From positions 1 to 36,967 of the forward strand of contig NZ_QMHO01000021.1 of the NCBI RefSeq assembly GCF_003313505.1: a DNA stretch of 36,967 nucleotides. The letters run 5' to 3'. Shown in pieces: positions 1 through 8,992 of the stretch (position 1 is its first letter; each line of letters begins with the position of its first letter). Position numbers and translations under genes: made by a program. A model generated the notes under the pieces. It worked only from the letters and a program-made list of their open reading frames with translations. It was not told the DNA's origin and did no database searches. Origin of the DNA: Pedobacter nanyangensis. Lineage in GTDB: Bacteria > Bacteroidota > Bacteroidia > Sphingobacteriales > Sphingobacteriaceae.

Positions 1-19
1 AGGTCGGTGCCTATCCTTA

Positions 20-52
20 CAAGCCCCCTCCAGAAATGGTCGGGGCTTTTTC
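20..52 (+). terminator. Hairpin terminator of a gene left of the window
   Basis: AAGCCCC at 21-27 pairs with GGGGCTT at 42-48, and a T-rich run follows at 47-57, the form of an intrinsic terminator reading rightwards. No coding sequence is visible in 1-20, so the gene or RNA it ends lies outside the window. From 60 to about 195 I see nothing else that I can name. Confidence 0.6.
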
Positions 53-199
53 TTTTTATGCCCACTGGAAGTAGGTCAAAAAATGGGTGAGGTGTTTGGC
101 TCAGATCAAATACTAACTATAATACGTGATCTGTATCAGATTTACTAACAATGTTACTGGTATTGCGTTAATAAATTCCGCTAAACCATATAATTTGGT

Positions 200-207
200 T
201 ATCTTTG
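200..207 (+). promoter_or_regulatory. Putative -7 element of the acyl-ACP desaturase promoter
   Basis: TATCTTTG at 200-207 fits the Bacteroidota -7 consensus TAnnTTTG and lies 25 bases before the ATG at 233. I could not find a good TTTG-type -33 element at the usual distance, so the promoter may be weak or need an activator. Confidence 0.5.
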
Positions 208-232
208 TGGTTTATAAATCATATACACATAA

Positions 233-1213
233 ATGAGTTTTTTTGTTGAAAGAAGAAGGGAAGTAATGCAGCATATTGAAAAATATATGCTAGAGATGAT
301 GCCTGAATATCTCAAACCTATTGATGAAATTTGGCAACCATCTGATTTTTTGCCCGACGCAAGTAAAGATGATTTTTTTCAGCGAGTAAAAGACCTACAA
401 CAAAGCGCAAGTGAGTTGTCATATGATTTAGTAGCTGTACTGATTGGAGATACCATAACAGAGGAAGCATTGCCCACTTATGAATCATGGTTGGCAATGG
501 TTGATGGTGTTAGCCGCGATGAGGAAGGCGGTTGGATGAAGTGGAACAGGCACTGGACTGCTGAAGAAAATAGACACGGAGATTTATTGAACAAATATCT
601 ATATCTTTCCGGACGTGTAGATATGCGTCAAATGGAAATGTCAACCCAGTATCTTATAGCTGATGGTTTTGATATTGGCACAGGGCATGATCCATATAGA
701 AATTTTATTTATACTTCTTTCCAAGAATTAGCAACCAATGTATCACATAGACGTGTGGCTTCTTTGGCGAAAAAAGATGGCGATACATTATTATCTAAAA
801 TGTGTGGAGTGATTGCTTCTGACGAAGCTAGGCATGCAAAGGCTTATAAGGATTTTATCAAGCAGATTTTTGCCGTTGATGCCAACGAAGCAATGCTCGC
901 TTTTGAGGATATGATGCGTAAAAAAATTGTAATGCCAGCTCACTTCCTGAGAGAAGTTGGACTTCCAATTGGGCAGGTATTTGGGCATTTTACGGATGCG
1001 GCACAGCGTTTAGGGGTTTATACAGCTATTGACTATGTGGATATCCTAAAACAGCTTATTGTGGAATGGAATATCGAAAGCATTAAGGAGCTTAATGAAG
1101 CTGGAGAAAGAGCCCGAGATTATATCATGAACTTGCCTAGCCGTTTACTAAGGGTAGCTGAAAGAATGAAAAATCCTACCATTGACTACAAGTTTAAATG
1201 GATATTAGCATAA
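233..1213 (+). CDS. Acyl-ACP desaturase, soluble di-iron type
   Basis: The 326-residue product belongs to the ferritin-like fatty acid desaturase 2 family (plant stearoyl-ACP desaturase type), which puts a cis double bond into acyl chains bound to acyl carrier protein. The two di-iron signatures are visible: EENRH at 111-115 and DEARH at 197-201, with further glutamates in the TEEALPTY segment near 78 and in FQELAT (E165). There is no signal peptide or membrane segment, as expected for the soluble class. Full length for the family. It stands alone on the plus strand, so its own promoter (200-207) and the terminator at 1214-1245 probably define a single-gene transcript. The likely role is adjusting membrane fluidity; the exact chain length and double-bond position cannot be read from the sequence. 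Confidence 0.93.
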   Translation: MSFFVERRREVMQHIEKYMLEMMPEYLKPIDEIWQPSDFLPDASKDDFFQRVKDLQQSASELSYDLVAVLIGDTITEEALPTYESWLAMVDGVSRDEEGGWMKWNRHWTAEENRHGDLLNKYLYLSGRVDMRQMEMSTQYLIADGFDIGTGHDPYRNFIYTSFQELATNVSHRRVASLAKKDGDTLLSKMCGVIASDEARHAKAYKDFIKQIFAVDANEAMLAFEDMMRKKIVMPAHFLREVGLPIGQVFGHFTDAAQRLGVYTAIDYVDILKQLIVEWNIESIKELNEAGERARDYIMNLPSRLLRVAERMKNPTIDYKFKWILA

Positions 1214-1245
1214 AAAAAAGCCACGATAATTCGTGGCTTTTTTTT
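1214..1245. terminator. Bidirectional hairpin terminator between desaturase and icmF
   Basis: GCCACGA at 1220-1226 pairs with TCGTGGC at 1231-1237 around a TAAT loop. An A-run lies on the left (1214-1219) and a T-run on the right (1238-1245), so it can end transcripts from both strands. The flanking genes converge on it, their stop codons lying within about 25 bases on either side. Confidence 0.9.
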
Positions 1246-1265
1246 ATGCTAATATTTTAGGGCAT

Positions 1266-4200
1266 CTACATATTCCTTCTATACTGTCCACCTACTTCAT
1301 ATAGGGCGTTACTAATTTGGCCTAACGAACAGATTTTGCAAACCTCCATTAGCTTATTGAAGATATTCTCACCATTAACGGCCGCTTTTTGCAGATTTTT
1401 CAATGCTTCTGGTGCTTCATTTTCATTACGTTTTTGAAAAGCTTGTAAAGTGCTAATCTGATATTGCTTTTCTTCCTCTGTAGCACGGATAACCTCACCT
1501 GGAACAATAGTGGGCGAACCATTTTTATTGAGGAAAGTATTTACACCAACAATTGGGAATTCGCCTGTGTGTTTTAAAGTTTCGTAGTATAAACTTTCTT
1601 CCTGTATCTTGCCCCGTTGGTACATGGTTTCCATGGCACCTAATACGCCACCTCTGTCGTTGATGCGTTTAAATTCAGCTAATACAGCTTCTTCCACCAA
1701 GTCAGTTAACTCTTCAATAATAAAAGCACCTTGTAAAGGGTTCTCATTTTTGGCCAAACCTAGTTCTCGGTTGATAATAAGCTGAATGGCCATCGCCCTG
1801 CGTACCGATTCTTCTGTTGGAGTGGTAATGGCTTCGTCATAGGCATTGGTATGCAGTGAGTTGCAGTTGTCGTAGATGGCGTAAAGTGCCTGTAGCGTGG
1901 TTCTGATGTCGTTGAAATCTATTTCTTGTGCATGCAACGAACGTCCAGAAGTTTGGATGTGGTACTTTAATTTTTGTGAACGATCATTTCCTTTGTACTT
2001 ATTTTTGATGGCTTTGGCCCAAATTCTTCTGGCTACCCGGCCAATTACCGCATATTCTGGGTCAATACCATTGCTAAAGAAGAATGAAAGGTTTGGCGCA
2101 AAATCATCGATATGCATGCCTCTGCTCAAGTAGTATTCCACAAAGGTAAAACCATTACTCAAGGTAAAAGCCAACTGTGAAATAGGATTTGCACCAGCTT
2201 CGGCAATATGGTATCCTGATATGGAAACAGAATAGAAGTTGCGTACTTTTTCGGTAATGAAGTAATGTTGGATATCACCCATCATTCTCAAGGCAAATTC
2301 AGTGGAGAAAATACAAGTGTTTTGTGCTTGGTCTTCTTTTAAGATGTCTGCTTGCACCGTTCCACGTACTGAGCTTATTGCTTTGGCTTTGATTTGTTCA
2401 TAGATGTCATTCGGTAGTACTTGGTCTCCGGTTACACCCAATAACATTAATCCTAAGCCGTTATTACCTTCTGGAAGCGCACCGTTGTATGATGGTCTGT
2501 TGAGGCCTTTTGCTTTGAAAATTTGATTGATCTTGGCAATTACCTCATCCTGTAACCCGTTTTCGATAATGTATTTCTCACATTGCTGATCGATCGCTGC
2601 GTTCATGAAGAATCCCAAAAGCATAGGAGCAGGGCCATTGATGGTCATCGAAACGGAAGTGCTAGGCGCACATAAATCAAAGCCAGAATATAGCTTTTTG
2701 GCGTCGTCCAAAGTGGCAATGCTTACGCCTGAATTTCCAATCTTTCCGTAAATATCTGGACGTAAATGAGGATCTTCTCCATACAGGGTCACCGAATCGA
2801 AAGCGGTAGATAAGCGATGTGCCGGCTGACCCAAGGAAACATAGTGGAAACGTTTATTGGTTCTTTCTGGTCCTCCTTCACCTGCAAACATACGGGTTGG
2901 GTCTTCTCCATCGCGCTTTAGCGGGAAAACACCGGCAGCGTAAGGGAATTCGCCAGGCAAATTTTCAGTAAGTAGCCATTTTAAGATGTCGCCCCATTCT
3001 TCGTAGCGAGGTAGTGCCACTTTCGGGATTTTAAGCTTGGATAAAGATTCATAGAATAGCGGCTGTTTGATCTCTTTATCTCGTACTTTGTAAATAAAAA
3101 AGTCTTGTTGATAGTTGTGTTTGGTACTAGGCCATTCTCTTAAAAGGCGTTTGCATTCGCCATCCAGTTGTTCTTCGTATAGCGAATAGAGCTTTTCTAG
3201 GTCTTCTGTAGAAGCTTTTTCCTCGGTTTTAAGTAAGTTGACTACCCCATGGAGCTGATACATTTTACGGGCTATGCCAACTTGTTTGGCTACCCATCCA
3301 TTGTATTGTTCACTGGCTTCGGCAATTTCAGATAAATATCGGGTGCGTTCTGGCGGAATGATGTATATTTTTTCGGATTGACTGGAAGTCATCTCCATTT
3401 TCGCCGTGAAATCTACGCCTGTCCTTTCTTGGATTTTTTGGAGCAAGGCTACAAATAGATTGTTCATGCCAGGGTCGTTAAATTGTGAGGCCATGGTTCC
3501 ATAAACTGGAATTTCCTCATCCTTGGCATCGAAGATATTGTGGTTGCGTTTATACTGCTTCCTTACGTCACGTAGCGCATCTAAAGCACCTCGCTTATCG
3601 AATTTATTGATGGCCACTAAATCTGCAAAATCCAACATGTCTATTTTTTCCAACTGAGTAGCCGCACCAAATTCAGGGGTCATTACATATAGAGATACAT
3701 CTGAATGTTGGGTAATTTCGGTGTCTGATTGCCCGATCCCTGACGTTTCTACAATGATGAGGTCAAATCCTGCCGCTTTACAGATATCAATGCTCTCCTG
3801 TACGTTTTTTGACAAGGCTAAATTGGCTTGTCGGGTTGCGAGCGACCTCATATAAACCCTTGGGTTGTTGATGGCGTTCATCCGTATCCTATCGCCTAAT
3901 AAGGCGCCGCCTGTTTTTCTTTTCGAAGGGTCAACGGATATAATGGCAATGGTTTTATCTTTTACTTCGATTAAAAATCTCCGTACCAACTCATCAACCA
4001 AGGAAGATTTACCCGCACCTCCAGTCCCTGTAATCCCCAAAACCGGGGGTTGTGAGGTGCTTTGCAGTTTCTTCAGTGTAATTTCAAACTCATCGGCGTT
4101 GTTTTCTGCAGAAGAAATGAGCCTTGCAATTTTTCGGTTCTCTTTTTCCTGTAAATTTTCAGTTTCATCCTTTAGGTTTTCTATGGTAGCAAAATCTGTT

Positions 4201-4625
4201 TGCTGTAGCATGTCGTTGATCATGCCCTGCAGGCCCATTTTTCTACCATCGTCTGGAGAATAGATCTTTGAAATTCCGTAGGCCTCCAATTCCTTAATTT
4301 CGTCAGGAAGGATTACACCACCTCCGCCACCGAATATTTTGATGTGTGATGCACCGCGTTCCTGCAATAAATCGTACATATACTTGAAATATTCGATGTG
4401 CCCACCTTGATAGGAAGTCATGGCAATGCCTTGAACATCCTCCTGAATGGCGCAGTTTACCACTTCTTCTACCGAACGGTTATGGCCAAGGTGAATTACT
4501 TCGGCTCCGCTAGATTGTAAAATCCTGCGCATGATGTTGATGGTGGCGTCGTGCCCATCAAAAAGTGCTGCAGCGGTTACGAAACGTATTTTATGGGAAG
4601 GCTTATAGATTTCAATTTTTTCCAT
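1266..4625 (-). CDS. icmF: Fused isobutyryl-CoA mutase (IcmF): B12 domain, G-protein chaperone, mutase
   Basis: The 1119-residue product has the IcmF order. A cobalamin-binding domain comes first, with DGHDAT at 23-28 and His25 as the expected cobalt ligand. A MeaB/ArgK-type GTPase follows, with the P-loop GTGGAGKS at 200-207, ETSGIGQSD at 293-301 and NKFD at 340-343. The methylmalonyl-CoA-mutase-like barrel starts near 540. Two substrate-pocket positions separate the families. Where methylmalonyl-CoA mutase has Tyr in its TMYA motif this protein has Phe567, and where the mutase has Arg in the VRNT motif it has Gln768. That Phe/Gln pair is the known IcmF mark and argues for interconversion of isobutyryl- and butyryl-CoA, possibly also isovaleryl/pivalyl-CoA. 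The G domain is known to load and protect the cofactor. Single gene with its own promoter (4691-4721). Confidence 0.95.
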   Translation of the reverse strand: MEKIEIYKPSHKIRFVTAAALFDGHDATINIMRRILQSSGAEVIHLGHNRSVEEVVNCAIQEDVQGIAMTSYQGGHIEYFKYMYDLLQERGASHIKIFGGGGGVILPDEIKELEAYGISKIYSPDDGRKMGLQGMINDMLQQTDFATIENLKDETENLQEKENRKIARLISSAENNADEFEITLKKLQSTSQPPVLGITGTGGAGKSSLVDELVRRFLIEVKDKTIAIISVDPSKRKTGGALLGDRIRMNAINNPRVYMRSLATRQANLALSKNVQESIDICKAAGFDLIIVETSGIGQSDTEITQHSDVSLYVMTPEFGAATQLEKIDMLDFADLVAINKFDKRGALDALRDVRKQYKRNHNIFDAKDEEIPVYGTMASQFNDPGMNNLFVALLQKIQERTGVDFTAKMEMTSSQSEKIYIIPPERTRYLSEIAEASEQYNGWVAKQVGIARKMYQLHGVVNLLKTEEKASTEDLEKLYSLYEEQLDGECKRLLREWPSTKHNYQQDFFIYKVRDKEIKQPLFYESLSKLKIPKVALPRYEEWGDILKWLLTENLPGEFPYAAGVFPLKRDGEDPTRMFAGEGGPERTNKRFHYVSLGQPAHRLSTAFDSVTLYGEDPHLRPDIYGKIGNSGVSIATLDDAKKLYSGFDLCAPSTSVSMTINGPAPMLLGFFMNAAIDQQCEKYIIENGLQDEVIAKINQIFKAKGLNRPSYNGALPEGNNGLGLMLLGVTGDQVLPNDIYEQIKAKAISSVRGTVQADILKEDQAQNTCIFSTEFALRMMGDIQHYFITEKVRNFYSVSISGYHIAEAGANPISQLAFTLSNGFTFVEYYLSRGMHIDDFAPNLSFFFSNGIDPEYAVIGRVARRIWAKAIKNKYKGNDRSQKLKYHIQTSGRSLHAQEIDFNDIRTTLQALYAIYDNCNSLHTNAYDEAITTPTEESVRRAMAIQLIINRELGLAKNENPLQGAFIIEELTDLVEEAVLAEFKRINDRGGVLGAMETMYQRGKIQEESLYYETLKHTGEFPIVGVNTFLNKNGSPTIVPGEVIRATEEEKQYQISTLQAFQKRNENEAPEALKNLQKAAVNGENIFNKLMEVCKICSLGQISNALYEVGGQYRRNM

Positions 4626-4690
4626 AGTATGTAAATTCCAGAAGGGGAAATTGCTTTTGCTGAATATAAAATTGGTTAGAAATTACTCAT

Positions 4691-4721
4691 CAAATGTACA
4701 TTTTTATCAGGGGTTTGGCAA
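4691..4721 (-). promoter_or_regulatory. Putative icmF promoter
   Basis: On the minus strand TACATTTG (4698-4691) matches the -7 consensus TAnnTTTG. A TTG (4721-4719) lies 20 bases upstream, a normal -33 spacing for Bacteroidota. The leader to the icmF ATG at 4625 would be about 60 bases. Confidence 0.55.
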
Positions 4722-4854
4722 GGTGCGGGCATTGTGCTTATCTTAAAAGTAGCCACTATTTGTTATTTAAATGACAATAAACGTAGCCTTAAAATACAAA
4801 TCCCCAATTCGGAGGATTGAATTGAGGATTTATATTGCAAATTTGATAAAGCTG

Positions 4855-6525
4855 TTATTTCATGGCCTCTGTAATTACTTGTCCAATGCTGCCACTAGGT
4901 TGTTGTATGTGCAACAATGCGGATACGGTAGGAGCAATGTCGGTCATGGCGTAAGATTTATTGGTTTTGCCTGGTTTTATACCCCAGCCCATAAATAGTG
5001 CAGGAATATGGCTGTCATAAGGGTTCCAAGCTGCATGGCCCGTACCTGGGTTTAATGTTGGGTACCAGCCTGCATCCAAGATAATGTAGACATCGCCACT
5101 CCTACGTGCGTTATAACCATTGGTAATTTTGTTTTTAAGTTCTTGAGGGATGCTTACATTGCCCAAATTTTTAATATCTACCGCATTAAGCACACCTTCT
5201 TGTTTAATCAGGTAATCGATGCTTAGTTGTTTGATTTTGCCATAGTCGGCATTTGCCGCTTTAATGGCATCGGTATCAAAAATCAATTGGTTATTGATTA
5301 AGGTAAATATGGCACCTTTTACATTGAATTCTTTCAAGATCAAGCTATCCAATTCGGTTTTAAATTTCTTCGCATTTAATCCACCGGCAGGTAATTTATT
5401 CTCTTTTGAAAAACCTGGTACATGAGTTACGCCATGATCGGCAGTTAAGAAGAACAAGTAATTCCCTTTGCCGATGGTTTTGTCCAAGTAGGCAAAAAAG
5501 TCTTCTAAATCTTTATCTAATCTTAAATAAGTATCTTCCAGCTCAATGGAGTTTGGTCCAAACTGGTGCCCTACATAGTCGGTAGACGATAAGCTTACCG
5601 CGAGGAAATCGGTATTGCCAGTTTGTCCCAGTTTTTCGGCTGGGATGGCTGCTTTGGCAAATTCCAACGTAAAAGTATTGCCATAGGGCATGCTGGCCAT
5701 CATAGCATAGTTTTTATTCACATATTGCTTAAATAAGTGCGGAAAAGTAGCCGTTTTTTCTCCTTTAAATAATCTCTCATAAGGTTTATCGTCTGCAGTA
5801 CTTTCTGTGTAGGTTTCAATTGGATAAAGTGTATGCCAATCTTTTGCGAAATACGTGTTAGGTAATTTTCTGGCGTTAAAATCATTAACCCAAGCAGGTA
5901 ATTGTTGCATGTAATGGGTACTGGTAATGAAATTTCCAGTCAGATCATCGTACCAAAAAGAGCCATTTGCGGTATGGCCACCGGGCAGAATAGCACCCCT
6001 GTCCTTGATAGATACGCTGATCACCTTGCTCCTAAAGTTGGTAGCCATTCGTAATTCATCTGTAACGGTAGTTACCAATAAATTTTTGGGCGACATCAAT
6101 CCTTCTTTACTGGTGCTGCCCACAGTTTTTACCTCTTTATCTTCTACGCAGTAAACATCTCTTCCCAGCTGAGGGTCAAACCAGTTGTTCCCAATTATTC
6201 CGTTGATGGCCGGTACCGAACCCGTATATACAGAGGAGTGGCCACAAGCAGTTAAGGTAGGTGTATATGGTATTAAAGTATTTTCGGCCGAAAATCCTTC
6301 ATTAATTAAACGTTTGAAACCTCCTTGTCCATATCGGCTATAAAAGCGGTAGAGATAATCCCAACGCATCTGATCTACTACCATACCAACTACAAGCTTG
6401 GGTCTGGCAACGGTTTGTGGATAGTTTGGCGTAGATGTGGTAGTGGCTGATTTAGCTGTTTTTTGGGCGCTTGCACCACCTGCAAATAGGATCGCAAATG
6501 ACAAGCACAGGAATTTTACTTTCAT
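4855..6525 (-). CDS. pafA: PafA-like alkaline phosphatase, exported
   Basis: The 556-residue product is a type I phosphodiesterase/alkaline-phosphatase superfamily enzyme, closest in motif pattern to the PafA phosphate-irrepressible phosphatases of Bacteroidota. Residues 1-20 form a signal peptide ending GGASA, so the enzyme is exported. Visible active-site features are Asp51 in VVDQMRWD, the probable nucleophile Thr92 in PTLTACGH, an asparagine in GNNWFD (113-114) and the KDRGA motif with Lys174 and Arg176, which in PafA contacts phosphate monoesters. Zinc ligands are Asp316 and His320 in STDYVGH, Asp363-His364 in TADHG, and a C-terminal GTGHAAW histidine. It releases phosphate from organic monoesters in the periplasm. 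It lies 90 bases behind folC, and two perfect palindromes in that gap suggest separate control. Confidence 0.9.
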   Translation of the reverse strand: MKVKFLCLSFAILFAGGASAQKTAKSATTTSTPNYPQTVARPKLVVGMVVDQMRWDYLYRFYSRYGQGGFKRLINEGFSAENTLIPYTPTLTACGHSSVYTGSVPAINGIIGNNWFDPQLGRDVYCVEDKEVKTVGSTSKEGLMSPKNLLVTTVTDELRMATNFRSKVISVSIKDRGAILPGGHTANGSFWYDDLTGNFITSTHYMQQLPAWVNDFNARKLPNTYFAKDWHTLYPIETYTESTADDKPYERLFKGEKTATFPHLFKQYVNKNYAMMASMPYGNTFTLEFAKAAIPAEKLGQTGNTDFLAVSLSSTDYVGHQFGPNSIELEDTYLRLDKDLEDFFAYLDKTIGKGNYLFFLTADHGVTHVPGFSKENKLPAGGLNAKKFKTELDSLILKEFNVKGAIFTLINNQLIFDTDAIKAANADYGKIKQLSIDYLIKQEGVLNAVDIKNLGNVSIPQELKNKITNGYNARRSGDVYIILDAGWYPTLNPGTGHAAWNPYDSHIPALFMGWGIKPGKTNKSYAMTDIAPTVSALLHIQQPSGSIGQVITEAMK

Positions 6526-6540
6526 TTAATGGTTTTTTTA

Positions 6541-6548
6541 TAAAGGTA
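6541..6548 (-). promoter_or_regulatory. Possible -7 element of the pafA-like gene
   Basis: TACCTTTA on the minus strand (6548-6541) matches TAnnTTTG in all but the last base and lies 15 bases before the ATG at 6525. No TTTG is seen at -33; a palindrome occupies that place instead. Confidence 0.35.
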
Positions 6549-6555
6549 TTAAATG

Positions 6556-6591
6556 CCTATTAAGTTAATAGGGAAATATTGTAAATATTTC
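6556..6591. promoter_or_regulatory. Two adjacent perfect palindromes upstream of the pafA-like gene
   Basis: CCTATTAA at 6556-6563 and TTAATAGG at 6565-6572 form a 17-base palindrome with a one-base centre. Directly after it, GAAATATT at 6573-6580 and AATATTTC at 6584-6591 form a second one with a three-base centre. Neither is followed by a T-run, so they look more like protein-binding sites than a terminator. The first overlaps the -33 region of the possible promoter. Confidence 0.45.
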
Positions 6592-6615
6592 ATATCATTT
6601 GCTATTTGGATGTTT

Positions 6616-7905
6616 TTATATGATTTCGGCCACCACAAAAGTGCTTCCACCTATAAAAATTAAATCTTTGGGTTGTGCTTTTAATTTTGCCTCAGCCAGA
6701 GCTGTTGCTACACTATTGAATACTTGCCCACTTAAATTAAAGCTGGCTGCTTTTTCAGCGAGTTCTTGGGCGGGCAATGCTCTTTCCAATTCAGGTTGGC
6801 AGAAATAGTAAATGGCGTTTTGAGGTAATAGCGATAATACCGCGGTAATGTCTTTATCTTTAACCATGCCAATTACCATGTGCAATTTTTCATGGGGTGT
6901 TTGTTGAATGTTTTGCACCACTTCGGCAATACCAGCTTTGTTATGGCCGGTGTCGCAAATCATTAATGGATTTTTGGCCAATGTTTGCCATCTGCCCTGC
7001 AGGCCAGTGAGCTCTTTTACCCTTTTTAGCGCTTCGTAAACAGCTTTGTTTTCAATTTTGTAACCAATTGCGCTCAATACCCTAACAGATTGTAGCACGG
7101 TGATGATATTTTTTCGTTGATAGTTTCCGGTCAAATCAAGGTTTAGCTCGGTATTGGTGTTGTCCTTAATTCCTTGGATGTTTAACTGCAGTGAGTTTGA
7201 TTTTGCGTTAGCACCAGCAATCCGTAGCTCGTCTTCGGCAAATGTTAAATGGGCATTTTGCTCCTTTGCTTTTTGCTCAAAAACGGGATCTGTTTCGGGG
7301 TGGTGCTCACCAATAACTACTGGCGTGTTTTGCTTAATGATACCTGCTTTTTCAAAAGCAATTTCAGCAAAAGTATTGCCCAACATATTGGTATGGTCAA
7401 GGCTGATGTTGGTAATGATAGATAGATCTGGGTGGATGATATTGGTAGAATCGAGCCGACCACCTAAACCTACTTCAATAATGGCCACATCTACTTTTTC
7501 CTGGGCAAAATATGAGAAGGCCATGGCTACGGTTACTTCAAAAAAAGACGGTTCAATTTTTTCTATAAAAGATTGTTGCGCTTTCACAAAGCTGGTTACG
7601 AAACTTTTGGGCACCATTTTGCCGTTAATGCGTATGCGCTCCCTAAAATCTTTGAGATGGGGTGAAGTATATAAACCTGTTTTATAGCCTGCTTTTTGCA
7701 AAATAGCAGCCAACATGTGTGAGGTGGAGCCTTTGCCGTTGGTACCTCCAATATGGATGGTTTTATATTGATTTTGAGGGTTGTTTAAAGCTGAGCAAAA
7801 GGCTATGGTGTTATGTAAATCTTTTTTAAATGCCACTGCACCAACTCTTGTAAACATGGGTAGGCGACTATAGAGATAGTCTACGGTTTGGCTGTAATTC
7901 ATCAT
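6616..7905 (-). CDS. folC: Folylpolyglutamate synthase / dihydrofolate synthase
   Basis: The 429-residue product is a Mur-ligase-family FolC. It joins glutamate to dihydropteroate and to folates, using ATP, in the cytoplasm. The FolC-type P-loop GGTNGKGS lies at 53-60. The family's TSPHL motif, DVAIIEVGLGGRLDSTN and SLDHTNMLGNT follow in order, and the C-terminal ligase domain is present (ICDTGHNKAG). Length is normal. The start is ATGATG; a -7 element TATCTTTG (7920-7913) lies only seven bases before it, so the transcript may be almost leaderless and the second ATG (7902) is an alternative start. Upstream is a repeat-filled gap separating it from the TonB operon; downstream is the pafA-like gene. 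Confidence 0.94.
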   Translation of the reverse strand: MMNYSQTVDYLYSRLPMFTRVGAVAFKKDLHNTIAFCSALNNPQNQYKTIHIGGTNGKGSTSHMLAAILQKAGYKTGLYTSPHLKDFRERIRINGKMVPKSFVTSFVKAQQSFIEKIEPSFFEVTVAMAFSYFAQEKVDVAIIEVGLGGRLDSTNIIHPDLSIITNISLDHTNMLGNTFAEIAFEKAGIIKQNTPVVIGEHHPETDPVFEQKAKEQNAHLTFAEDELRIAGANAKSNSLQLNIQGIKDNTNTELNLDLTGNYQRKNIITVLQSVRVLSAIGYKIENKAVYEALKRVKELTGLQGRWQTLAKNPLMICDTGHNKAGIAEVVQNIQQTPHEKLHMVIGMVKDKDITAVLSLLPQNAIYYFCQPELERALPAQELAEKAASFNLSGQVFNSVATALAEAKLKAQPKDLIFIGGSTFVVAEII

Positions 7906-7912
7906 GATGTTT

Positions 7913-7920
7913 CAAAGATA
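7913..7920 (-). promoter_or_regulatory. Putative folC -7 element, very close to the start
   Basis: TATCTTTG on the minus strand fits TAnnTTTG exactly. Transcription would begin about seven bases downstream, at or next to the ATG at 7905. No convincing -33 element is seen. Confidence 0.5.
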
Positions 7921-8010
7921 GGCGAAGTTTTAATTTTTTGCCATGGTTTTGGCTCAAACCTCAGAGGTTTTAGTAAACGGTAAAGTTTTTAAATAATGCA
8001 GGAAATCATT

Positions 8011-8145
8011 TCGGGCGTAGTCGAGAACCGAAGCCATCTTAAAGGGACTATAAGTGTTGTAGGATTGCTTCGTTCTTCGCCATGACGAGAGTGGGTTGAG
8101 CTTCGGTTCTCCGCTCGTTGCACTGCGTTTGAAATGACGGGAATG
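8011..8145. repeat. Intergenic palindromic repeat between the TonB operon and folC
   Basis: GAGAACCGAAG at 8023-8033 and CTTCGGTTCTC at 8101-8111 are a perfect 11-base inverted repeat enclosing about 67 bases. The enclosed part includes GGATTGCTTCGTTCTTCG at about 8051-8069, a half-unit of the GATTGCTTCGT family seen in full at 19083-19156 and 28210-28277. It could fold into a long hairpin in either transcript. No gene is visible in 7921-8171. Confidence 0.65.
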
Positions 8146-8171
8146 GGTTAGGCTTGTGCTCGGAAGAAACC

Positions 8172-8990
8172 TTACTTTACCAAAAACTTGAAAGGCACGT
8201 AAAAAATACGGATTTCAGGGCCTTTGGTAATGGCATTTAGCGAAGCATTTAGCATGGCTCTTTCACATTTATCTTCCAGAGCATTGTTTTTAAAGGTGGT
8301 TCCTTTTGCTCCTGCAGTTGCTCGAACAATTCTTCCCGATTTGTTTACCTCTATTTTTACCATGATGGTGCCTGTTTCTTGTCCGTCATCTTCTGGTTTT
8401 ACAAAGTTTTTGAAATGACTTAAGGGAAGTGGTTTATTGCCAAATCCAGAACCGCCATCACCATAGAAAGGTGCTAAAGGGTCGCCGTCAGGGTCGCCCT
8501 GATTGCCAGGTGTTGAACCAGTTCCGTCGCCACCACCTGTGGTGTTACTCTTTTTATTAGCAGGGAAAAGGGCTTTCGGATCTGGTTTCCAGTCCTTATC
8601 TTTATTATTTTGAGTATTGCTAGGATTGGCGTTGCTTTTGGTTTCCTTGGTATTTACACTTACGGCATCTTCGTTATCTTGTGTAGTAAGATTTTTATCG
8701 CTCAATTGAGAAGAAGTGCTTTTAGTAGTAGGGTCTGGTGTAACCTGATCGGGTTTTTTGCCATTTGCATCGGGTGCCATCGAGGGCTCCTCCATGCTGG
8801 TATAATCGGTTCCCATGCCTGTTACCGATGTACCATAGTTAACCACCATGCCACCCATGCCCAATTCCTCATTGGGTTCGAATTTGCCAATTATCCAAAT
8901 AAAGCTCAGCGCAATAAAAGAGCCCATCAGTACCGTAGAGATGACCAATGCCTTGGGATAATTATTTTCTTCTTTATGGTTTTGTGCCAT
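8172..8990 (-). CDS. TonB-like energy transducer
   Basis: The 272-residue product has one N-terminal membrane helix at about 14-34. A long periplasmic linker follows, rich in Asn, Asp, Thr, Lys and Gly (about 55-195). The C-terminal domain (about 205-272) has the TonB-C pattern, with IMVKIEVNKSGRIVRA and a closing YVPFKFLVK strand. TonB proteins carry the motion of ExbB/ExbD to outer-membrane receptors. The gene follows exbD after two bases and is the last of the six-gene operon. The linker lacks the Pro-Lys/Pro-Glu repeats of classical enterobacterial TonB but is of similar length. Confident as a TonB-type protein; its specific outer-membrane partner is inferred to be the barrel protein of the same operon. 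Confidence 0.85.
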   Translation of the reverse strand: MAQNHKEENNYPKALVISTVLMGSFIALSFIWIIGKFEPNEELGMGGMVVNYGTSVTGMGTDYTSMEEPSMAPDANGKKPDQVTPDPTTKSTSSQLSDKNLTTQDNEDAVSVNTKETKSNANPSNTQNNKDKDWKPDPKALFPANKKSNTTGGGDGTGSTPGNQGDPDGDPLAPFYGDGGSGFGNKPLPLSHFKNFVKPEDDGQETGTIMVKIEVNKSGRIVRATAGAKGTTFKNNALEDKCERAMLNASLNAITKGPEIRIFYVPFKFLVK

Positions 8991-8992
8991 GT

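Noticed and set aside
4771..4998. 75-residue open frame on the plus strand
   Set aside because: It overlaps the C-terminal end of the PafA-like gene on the opposite strand; an antisense shadow.
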